From contig JBEPVZ010000033.1 of NCBI GenBank assembly GCA_041690695.1, forward strand, positions 1-11,188: DNA of 11,188 bases, written 5' to 3'. Source of the DNA: JBEPVZ01 sp041690695 (GTDB lineage: Bacteria > Patescibacteriota > Microgenomatia > Daviesbacterales > UBA10151). The first letter of the stretch is position 1, and every line of letters starts with the position of its first letter. Position numbers and translations under genes: made by a program. Under the pieces are notes generated by a model. That model saw only the letters and a program-made list of their open reading frames with translations, had not been told where the DNA came from and ran no database searches. Positions 6,708 to 11,188 of the stretch are shown one piece after another.

Positions 6708-6977
6708 TTACTGAGTTGGATCAGTCGTATCTGGTGACGGCACCGCATTTAAATTGTCTTCCATACTCTTAACTTCGGCATCAACGTCAGCATTACTATT
6801 AGGCGTTGCAGACGCTGTCGTTGTTGCGGGCATACTTGAAGCATCAGCGGGACTTGAATAAGTTGATGTTGATGCATAAGGCTGAGTGGCGACCGAATGA
6901 TGTCTCGCATATTTAAACGCGAATAAACCACCAACAATAACCACAACAGCTAAAATTCCAATTAATACTTTATTAAT
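6708..6977 (-). CDS. Small membrane-anchored Ser/Thr/Pro-rich protein, probable ATT start
   Basis: A hypothetical protein of 89 residues if started at the ATT at 6975-6977. It would read MNKVLIGILAVVVIVGGLFAF, one N-terminal transmembrane helix or uncleaved signal anchor. A low-complexity Ser/Thr/Ala/Pro region (about residues 30-63) follows, then an acidic tail around DVDAEVKSMEDNLNAVPSP. A GTG at 6944 would give 78 residues but cuts the hydrophobic helix and lacks a ribosome site, whereas GGAGG lies 8 nt before the ATT. No ATG, GTG or TTG lies in frame near that site. It follows the secreted protein gene with no promoter that I can see between them, so the two are probably co-transcribed through the hairpin at 7014-7043. 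The disordered linker suggests a domain held outside the membrane. Function unknown. Confidence 0.65.
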   Translation of the reverse strand: MNKVLIGILAVVVIVGGLFAFKYARHHSVATQPYASTSTYSSPADASSMPATTTASATPNSNADVDAEVKSMEDNLNAVPSPDTTDPTQ

Positions 6978-6985
6978 ATTTATCG

Positions 6986-6994
6986 CCTCCTCTC
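6986..6994 (-). promoter_or_regulatory. Strong Shine-Dalgarno that fixes the start of the small anchored protein
   Basis: The minus-strand sequence GAGAGGAGG matches the anti-Shine-Dalgarno well. Its GGAGG core (6986-6990) is 8 nt from ATT at 6977 and 41 nt from the first standard start codon (GTG 6944). This argues for initiation at ATT. Most genes in the window have no such site. Confidence 0.6.
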
Positions 6995-7013
6995 TTTTTT
7001 AATCTTAACATGG

Positions 7014-7043
7014 TACGTAGGGTAGTTTTTACTACCCTACGTA
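7014..7043. repeat. Perfect 13-bp inverted repeat (intercistronic hairpin)
   Basis: TACGTAGGGTAGT and its exact complement flank a 4-nt TTTT loop (AAAA on the minus strand). It lies 27-56 nt after the stop of the secreted helical protein gene and 37 nt upstream of the next gene. Neither side has a clear U-tract, so it is not a standard intrinsic terminator. An mRNA stability or processing element that sets different levels for the two genes, or a protein-binding palindrome, is possible. Confidence 0.75.
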
Positions 7044-7069
7044 TTTGATCATCTCTTCCCTTCAAATCC

Positions 7070-7600
7070 TTATGGAGTTGCAGTTGGAGTAGGTTTTTGT
7101 GCTCTGACTGTTTGAATATCTGGAACGATCGTGTTGTAAACGAAGTTTCGAATATTCATGACATCGGTTTTAACCTGTTTTTGAGCAGTAACCGCTGGCT
7201 GAGCTAAGTTTTTGAAAGCTCCTTGGGAACTTCCACAAGCTTGAGCTTGAGTTGCCGTCCAATCTGAGACTGCAGTACCATTATCGGTACCAAATTGCTT
7301 AATTTGACCGTTCAACGTTGTCAAATCAGCTGATAACGTCGTGACATCATAACCTTTGCCTTGCAAAGTACTAATAATGTTTTGAACATTTTGAACAGTC
7401 TTCTGATATTTGGCGACAGCTTGATCATGAAAATCGTTGTATTTAGCAACATGGGTACTAATACGAGTCGTGACATTGATACAAGCTTGATCAACTTTTG
7501 GATGATCTGTCGGCGATGGAGAAACGGTTTGAGCACTAGCGATTGGGGTAACAATTAATGCGCCCATAAGCAATGTGCTTGAAATAAGGGTTTTTAACAT
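7070..7600 (-). CDS. Secreted alpha-helical protein, unknown function
   Basis: A 176-residue exported protein. It has a classical signal peptide: MLK, a hydrophobic core to about residue 20, and an ASA-QT cleavage site after residue 23. The mature part is mostly amphipathic helix (about 33-105 and 112-168), with a proline/threonine-rich tail PTPTATP. Two cysteines (C40 and C122) could form a disulfide. No enzymatic motif is visible. It lies directly downstream of the sensor kinase, with its own promoter carrying a tandem 11-bp repeat and a strong ribosome site (AAAGGTGGTG). The setting recalls helical periplasmic stress proteins beside envelope-sensing two-component systems (CpxP and Spy in Enterobacteria). 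That is an analogy of position and general shape only; I see no LTxxQ motif. It may be processed by the signal peptidase at 405-983. Confidence 0.8.
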   Translation of the reverse strand: MLKTLISSTLLMGALIVTPIASAQTVSPSPTDHPKVDQACINVTTRISTHVAKYNDFHDQAVAKYQKTVQNVQNIISTLQGKGYDVTTLSADLTTLNGQIKQFGTDNGTAVSDWTATQAQACGSSQGAFKNLAQPAVTAQKQVKTDVMNIRNFVYNTIVPDIQTVRAQKPTPTATP

Positions 7601-7634
7601 TAAAATTATTCACCACCTTTCTTAATATATAACC

Positions 7635-7640
7635 ATTTTA
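7635..7640 (-). promoter_or_regulatory. -10 of the secreted helical protein gene
   Basis: TAAAAT on the minus strand (5 of 6) lies 11 nt downstream of the second TTCTTA half-site, the same spacing as at the 55-aa gene. It predicts +1 near 7628 and a 28-nt leader containing the ribosome site. TATATT at 7624-7629 is an alternative hexamer but fits the repeat spacing less well. Confidence 0.5.
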
Positions 7641-7646
7641 AACGGT

Positions 7647-7668
7647 CAAACTAAGAACAAACTAAGAA
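7647..7668 (-). repeat. Tandem 11-bp direct repeat, predicted response-regulator binding site
   Basis: The 11-mer TTCTTAGTTTG occurs twice in perfect tandem on the minus strand. It sits at the 3' end of the kinase gene (its TAG stop is inside the repeat) and just upstream of the secreted protein promoter. An 11-bp tandem repeat ending near the -10, in place of a -35, is the known arrangement of PhoB/OmpR-type activator sites. Related copies lie at 6437-6453 and 9357-9373. Confidence 0.75.
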
Positions 7669-8657
7669 GTTCTGGGCAGTTCAATCGTAAAAGTTGATCC
7701 TTGAGATGAACTCTTAAGGGTGATTCGGCCGTTATGGCCATCAATAATTTTTTTGGCAATTGCCAAGCCTAATCCTAGCCCTTTATCACTCGAAATTGCC
7801 CGCTCTTTACCTCGATAAAAACGCTCAAATATTCGATTACTCTCATCTAGCGGAATACCTGAACCACTATCAGACACTGAAATTAAAATTAGATCTTTAG
7901 CTGATTCAGCACCAATCAGCACTTGACCATTTTGGGGAGTAAATTTTAAAGCGTTATCAATTAAGATGAATATTACTTGTTTAATTTGATCTTCACGACC
8001 TAAAACTAGTAGTTCCTTATTACTAATTAACTGATAATCAATCTGTTTTTGAGAAGCCAACGCTTCCATCTGTTTAAAAGCCTCGCTAACAACCTTATCA
8101 ACATCAAAAACTTTCCAAGCTTGCTCTTTACTATAAATATCTGGCCGAACTAGGGTTAATAAACCATCGACAATATCTTTCATCCGAGTAACTTCTTCTT
8201 GAATGCTAAAAAAGATCTCATGATATTTTTGAGGCATAGATTTTTCTGTTTTAGTAAAGGCCTCAATCTCAGTTCGAATAGCGGTCAAAGGAGTTCTTAA
8301 TTCATGTGAAACATCGGCTGAGAATTCCTCTTGATCACGAATCATCTTTTGAATTGGCTTAAGCGTTCGTCCACTTAAAAAATAGCTTGCTCCCCCAGCC
8401 ACAATTAGTAGTCCCAGATCAAATAGATATAAAACACTCCGAAATCTCATATCAAACTCATTTAAGCGAGCTTCTAGTGTCTCGGTTAGTTGGGGACGGT
8501 GCAGCCGGTTATCATTATTATTCAAGGCTTGTTCAAGACGAACAAAGGCTCGGCTTTCTGAGGTAATGGCTGCAAAGCTAAAGATACCGAGTAAAATCAA
8601 AATTATGACGATATACCAAGCAGTTAATTTTAATCGGGCTTTTTGAAAAGTTGTCAT
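7662..8657 (-). CDS. Membrane sensor histidine kinase (EnvZ/BaeS-like)
   Basis: A 331-residue two-component sensor. Transmembrane helices lie at about 13-31 and 76-96, enclosing a short extracytoplasmic loop of about 44 residues. A brief linker with RTLKPIQKM (98-106), resembling the end of a HAMP domain, leads to the HisKA dimerisation domain with SADVSHELRTPL (phospho-acceptor His118). The HATPase domain follows: N box DNALKF (Asn235), G1 DSGSGIP (263-269), F box FERFYRG (277-283) and G2 GLGLGLAI (293-300). All catalytic boxes are intact. Its ATG overlaps the regulator stop by 4 nt (ATGA), so the two are one operon. The small loop leaves little room for a ligand domain, so it may sense membrane state or a partner protein. 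The two small exported products beside it are candidates. The signal is unknown. Confidence 0.93.
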   Translation of the reverse strand: MTTFQKARLKLTAWYIVIILILLGIFSFAAITSESRAFVRLEQALNNNDNRLHRPQLTETLEARLNEFDMRFRSVLYLFDLGLLIVAGGASYFLSGRTLKPIQKMIRDQEEFSADVSHELRTPLTAIRTEIEAFTKTEKSMPQKYHEIFFSIQEEVTRMKDIVDGLLTLVRPDIYSKEQAWKVFDVDKVVSEAFKQMEALASQKQIDYQLISNKELLVLGREDQIKQVIFILIDNALKFTPQNGQVLIGAESAKDLILISVSDSGSGIPLDESNRIFERFYRGKERAISSDKGLGLGLAIAKKIIDGHNGRITLKSSSQGSTFTIELPRTS

Positions 8658-9331
8658 TTATCTCCAATTCGATAACCCAAACCTTTAACTGTCGTAATTA
8701 AAGCTGATTGTCTAGGAAAAACTTTATCAACTTTAGCGCGAAGATAACCGATATAAACGTCGACAACATTTGAAAAAGGATCGATATCAATATCCCAGAC
8801 ATGATCGATAATCTGTTGTTTTGTCATAATCTGACCGTGATGTCGCATTAAAAATTCTAGTAGGGCGTACTCTTTGGCACTTAATACGAGTTCTTTATCT
8901 CCCCGTTTGACGATATGACTAGATGGGTTAAGGGCTAAGTCATCAACAAGGTAAGTAACCTCACCACTGGACTGACCCCGACGAAGTAAAGCTCGAATTC
9001 TGGCTAATAACTCCTCAGTTTCAAAGGGTTTAACAATATAATCATCGGCACCACTATCTAAACCAACAATCTTACTTTCAATCGCATCCCGAGCAGTTAA
9101 CATAATAATCGGGACTGTTTTTTTATGAGCTCGGATCTTACGGCTAACTTCAACTCCATTCAGGCCTGGCAATCCTAAATCTAAAACGATTAGATCATAA
9201 TCCTCCATCAAAGCCATCTCTAAACCATCTGAACCGTCATTACAGGTATCAACGGCATAAGATTCAGCTTCAAGAATAGTTTTTAAAGAATTGGCAACCT
9301 TAACCTCATCCTCAATAATCAGAATCCGCAT
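8654..9331 (-). CDS. OmpR/PhoB-family response regulator
   Basis: A 225-residue DNA-binding regulator. The receiver domain (1-118) has the acidic pair E7/D8, phospho-acceptor Asp51 in IVLDLGLPG, Thr79 in MLTA and Lys101 in IVKPF. The C-terminal OmpR-type winged helix (about 125-222) shows LSAKEYALLEFLMRH, a recognition region DVYIGYLRAKVDK, and the wing TVKGLGYRIG. Proteins of this family bind tandem direct repeats of about 11 bp as head-to-tail dimers, and exactly such repeats lie before this gene, before 7600 and before 6478. It therefore probably activates its own operon. It is the first gene of the module and is followed, with ATGA overlap, by its kinase. The physiological signal cannot be told from sequence. 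Confidence 0.95.
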   Translation of the reverse strand: MRILIIEDEVKVANSLKTILEAESYAVDTCNDGSDGLEMALMEDYDLIVLDLGLPGLNGVEVSRKIRAHKKTVPIIMLTARDAIESKIVGLDSGADDYIVKPFETEELLARIRALLRRGQSSGEVTYLVDDLALNPSSHIVKRGDKELVLSAKEYALLEFLMRHHGQIMTKQQIIDHVWDIDIDPFSNVVDVYIGYLRAKVDKVFPRQSALITTVKGLGYRIGDK

Positions 9332-9340
9332 ATTAAGATA

Positions 9341-9373
9341 ATTATAGCTATTTAGATAAGAAGTGTCTAAGAA
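9341..9373 (-). promoter_or_regulatory. Promoter and predicted autoregulatory site of the two-component operon
   Basis: On the minus strand TAGACA (9364-9369, 5 of 6 to the -35) and a perfect TATAAT (9341-9346) are spaced by 17 nt. The -10 ends 9 nt before the ATG, so +1 is near 9334 with about a 3-nt leader. Overlapping the -35, two TTCTTA half-sites (9368-9373 and 9357-9362) repeat at 11 bp. The second ends 10 nt before the -10. The near-consensus -35 suggests basal activity plus feedback. Confidence 0.7.
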
Positions 9374-9469
9374 TAAGCTACAAACTGCGCATCTTTTACT
9401 CCAAATTTTCGGCGTTCTCCACCGGATTAGTCTGGCATATCATTGATATTAGCACACGTTTATCGTTGA
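9374..9469. other. Intergenic spacer between glycosyltransferase and response regulator
   Basis: I see no gene here. On the minus strand CGGTG and CGCCG could pair around GAGAA (near 9406-9420), followed by AAAATTT. This is a weak terminator candidate for the glycosyltransferase transcript, with a five-pair stem including one G-T wobble. No further copies of the TTCTTA repeat were found. Confidence 0.35.
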
Positions 9470-11011
9470 TTAACTAGGTTTATTGTTATGACAAGTTGAA
9501 TCAGTGGATTGTCTAACCTGGAGCACAAAATGATTAATATTTTGTTGGTCGACGACTTTTGAAAAATAATTTTCCTCGGTAATATCCCCTTTTATTAAAG
9601 AATCTGGGATACCTCGAACTGGTTCTTGAATTAAAAAGCGATGACAGGTTGAACCATCTTTAGGCGAAGGTAAATTACCCGGAAAACCGATGACTGAACC
9701 GGTCTGCCAATAAGGCAGGTAACCATATTGTTTTTGACCATAGGTTTGGTAAAGATAAGCCCAGACAGTTGGGATACCATATGGCATGCTGGTCGCTCGG
9801 ACGGTAAAACCGTTATCTTGACTCTGATTGTAAGTTTCCTTAACTATTTTTATTTCATCAGGTAATCGCATATAAGTTTGAGCTTTAATATCGACAATTA
9901 ATCCATTTTTATTATTATTTATAATCTGCCAAAAATTACCGGATAAGATTAGAAGAAGGATGAAAATTCCTAAATATTTATTAAAATTCCATAACTTATT
10001 AACTAAATAGGCGGTGCCAATAATAATCCCAACCCCAATTCCAACATTAATATAGTAAGCGTTATAAGCTCCAAGCGGGAGTAACCACAGTCCACCAAAA
10101 ATCCAAATTAAAACTAGTCCCAAAGATTTATCTTTTTTAAATGAGACTATCAAGCCTAAAATAATTAGTAATACTAGTAAAATTAACCAAATGCCCGACA
10201 GAGGAAAAACATTATCATGAAATAGTCTTAAAAACTGTTTAAAAAAAAGCTCGTATTTACTCTCACCTTTGTCGATGACGCTATATCCTCCCTCGACAAG
10301 TTTGATGACAGTTTTCAAACTCCGAAAGTTATATTTTAATTCGGCAACTAAATAAGTACTCAGAAACAAACAGACGGCAAAGATAGCTACCATCCACGAC
10401 TTTAACTTAACTTTAGGCAACTGTTTTCGTAGTAAAATAACAAGTAGCCAGGAAGTTGGTAATAAAATAAAAAACGGGAATTCTAATTGAGCCCCCATAG
10501 CCGCCCCACCTAACAATAAAGGTAATCCCCAAAAAGATTTGGAGTTTTTTAGAAGGATTACCGCACCTCCAAAAACCGCCATCCAAGCAAAAATGACGAG
10601 CGACGGATGACCAACATACATTGCATACTGACTTTCTTCAAACGAAAAAGCAAATATAGCGGCCGCAATCAGAGCCGTTTTCTGATTAAAAAGTTTTTTA
10701 ACGATTATAAAAATAAGTAAGACCCCAAGACTATTAATGATTCTAAAAATCATTGAAGCAAAATATGGACTACCATGTCCAATTAAGTAAATTGGACCAA
10801 GCAGATACCAAAACATTGGACCATGGAATAGACCAGGGGCATTGGCAGGCGGGCCAATTAATTTAAGATCATGATTTAAATAAATGGCTTGGGAAGTAAA
10901 GGCATCACGAGCTTCATCAAAACCAAAGTAAGTTGAATCAAAGAAAAATATAAATCGGGTAATTAACGCGGCAACAAATATAAAAATAAGGACAATTTGA
11001 CCTTTTTTCAC
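9470..11011 (-). CDS. GT-C family integral-membrane glycosyltransferase (PMT/ArnT-like)
   Basis: A 513-residue polytopic protein with roughly ten membrane helices. After the first helix the periplasmic loop carries FDEARDAF (31-38). This Asp/Glu pair is typical of GT-C enzymes, which transfer sugars from polyprenyl-phosphate donors on the outer face of the membrane. HGPMFWYLLGP (63-73), at the second helix, is also a usual feature of this group. A soluble C-terminal domain (about 362-513) follows, with C456 and C507 as possible disulfide partners outside the cell. Acceptor and sugar are unknown; glycosylation of surface polymers or proteins fits the flippase and secreted Ser/Thr-rich proteins nearby, but no link is shown. 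The start is GTG at 11011, since a stop lies two codons upstream. TATTAT 9 nt before it suggests a near-leaderless transcript. Confidence 0.85.
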   Translation of the reverse strand: MKKGQIVLIFIFVAALITRFIFFFDSTYFGFDEARDAFTSQAIYLNHDLKLIGPPANAPGLFHGPMFWYLLGPIYLIGHGSPYFASMIFRIINSLGVLLIFIIVKKLFNQKTALIAAAIFAFSFEESQYAMYVGHPSLVIFAWMAVFGGAVILLKNSKSFWGLPLLLGGAAMGAQLEFPFFILLPTSWLLVILLRKQLPKVKLKSWMVAIFAVCLFLSTYLVAELKYNFRSLKTVIKLVEGGYSVIDKGESKYELFFKQFLRLFHDNVFPLSGIWLILLVLLIILGLIVSFKKDKSLGLVLIWIFGGLWLLPLGAYNAYYINVGIGVGIIIGTAYLVNKLWNFNKYLGIFILLLILSGNFWQIINNNKNGLIVDIKAQTYMRLPDEIKIVKETYNQSQDNGFTVRATSMPYGIPTVWAYLYQTYGQKQYGYLPYWQTGSVIGFPGNLPSPKDGSTCHRFLIQEPVRGIPDSLIKGDITEENYFSKVVDQQNINHFVLQVRQSTDSTCHNNKPS

Positions 11012-11020
11012 TCTAACTTA

Positions 11021-11026
11021 ATAATA
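11021..11026 (-). promoter_or_regulatory. -10 of the glycosyltransferase gene, near-leaderless
   Basis: TATTAT (5 of 6, minus strand) ends 9 nt before the GTG start, predicting +1 near 11014. No convincing -35 is seen (TTTATC at 18 nt spacing matches 3 of 6), so this is one of the weaker promoters in the set. It lies in the 41-nt gap after the metallopeptidase stop. Confidence 0.45.
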
Positions 11027-11052
11027 CCTGAATCTTTACTGAAAGATAAATA

Positions 11053-11175
11053 TCAAATAAATTGATCTGCAAACTGGTCCGCTTCTAGCTCTTGTTGTTT
11101 AATCTCACTTTGGGTTTGTTGATAACCGATCGAATTTTTATGACCCAATATGACATGACCGATCTCGTGCAAGAT
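11053..11175 (-). CDS. ImmA/IrrE-like metallopeptidase, C-terminal fragment at contig end
   Basis: The last 40 codons of a gene entering from the right edge. The translation starts ILHEIGHVILGHKN and ends ELEADQFADQFI, then TGA. HEIGH is a HExxH zinc site, and the downstream E.EAD.FA is the typical third-ligand region of the ImmA/IrrE (DUF955, M78) metallo-endopeptidases. These cleave repressors or regulators, often as partners of an adjacent XRE-type regulator or in toxin-antitoxin and mobile-element settings. Whether an XRE gene or domain lies upstream cannot be seen. Four further in-frame codons up to 11187 would be read through adapter sequence and should be ignored. The family call rests on two motifs in correct order and spacing. 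Confidence 0.75.
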   Translation of the reverse strand: MLHEIGHVILGHKNSIGYQQTQSEIKQQELEADQFADQFI

Positions 11176-11188
11176 CTGTCTCTTATAC
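11176..11188 (+). other. Residual Nextera/Tn5 mosaic-end adapter sequence
   Basis: The last 13 bases, CTGTCTCTTATAC, equal the first 13 bases of the transposase mosaic-end sequence used in Nextera libraries. They lie exactly at the window end, as untrimmed adapter read-through would. They should not be treated as genomic. Confidence 0.9.

Noticed and set aside
6973..7011. A 12-codon frame (minus strand, ATG at 7011) spanning the ribosome site, whose TAA overlaps the ATT start by one base; possible leader peptide
   Set aside because: It starts 2 nt after the hairpin with no ribosome site or promoter of its own, so initiation there is unsupported. The overlap could be chance in AT-rich DNA.
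7014..7043. Hairpin as an ordinary intrinsic terminator of the secreted protein gene
   Set aside because: There is no U-tract after the stem on either strand; kept as an inverted repeat of uncertain role.
7647..7668. Tandem 11-mer as a CRISPR or mobile-element repeat
   Set aside because: Only two contiguous units with no spacers, and related half-sites recur at two other promoters, which fits a regulator site better. No transposase or CRISPR array is present in the window.
9406..9420. Small hairpin downstream of the glycosyltransferase as a definite terminator
   Set aside because: The stem has only five pairs including a wobble, and is followed by AAAATTT rather than a U-tract, so it is noted only as a weak possibility.

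Overview
The window looks like AT-rich chromosomal DNA from a Patescibacteria (Candidate Phyla Radiation) bacterium using the standard bacterial code: TAA, TAG and TGA all act as stops. The evidence for this lineage is a eukaryote-like (type B) isoleucyl-tRNA synthetase without its usual zinc cysteines, small compact genes, a GT-C glycosyltransferase of the kind common in such genomes, and a ParB that reminds me of Microgenomates sequences. The subgroup is uncertain. The right end is a contig end: its last 13 bases match a Nextera transposon adapter.

Layout. 1-261 (-): N-terminus of a polysaccharide flippase, cut by the left edge. 267-338 (-): tRNA-Val(CAC), only 5 nt before the flippase start. 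405-983 (+): signal peptidase I. 988-6382 (-): a housekeeping block read in the order ileS, rodA, rplU, rpmA, parB. 6478-6645 (+): a 55-residue membrane protein. 6708-9331 (-): a two-component module, read as response regulator, histidine kinase, secreted helical protein, then a small membrane-anchored Ser/Thr/Pro-rich protein. 9470-11011 (-): an integral-membrane glycosyltransferase. 11053-11175 (-): C-terminus of an ImmA/IrrE-like metallopeptidase.

Two patterns stand out. First, seven genes (lepB, rpmA, rplU, ileS, the 55-aa gene, the response regulator and the glycosyltransferase) have a -10 hexamer only 6-9 nt before the start codon, so their transcripts should be leaderless or nearly so. 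The two secreted/anchored proteins differ: each has a strong Shine-Dalgarno sequence. Second, three promoters in and beside the two-component module carry the same site, TTCTTA-N5-TTCTTA, with an 11-bp period. It sits 10-11 bp upstream of the -10, in the same orientation relative to each gene. This is the geometry expected for an OmpR/PhoB-family activator. It suggests a small self-contained regulon: the regulator-kinase operon itself, the secreted helical protein (with the anchored protein downstream), and the 55-aa membrane protein.

Functionally, much of the window concerns the cell envelope (flippase, glycosyltransferase, RodA, signal peptidase, envelope-type sensor kinase and exported proteins). 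Translation genes (ileS, L21, L27, tRNA-Val) and a ParB partition protein are interleaved.
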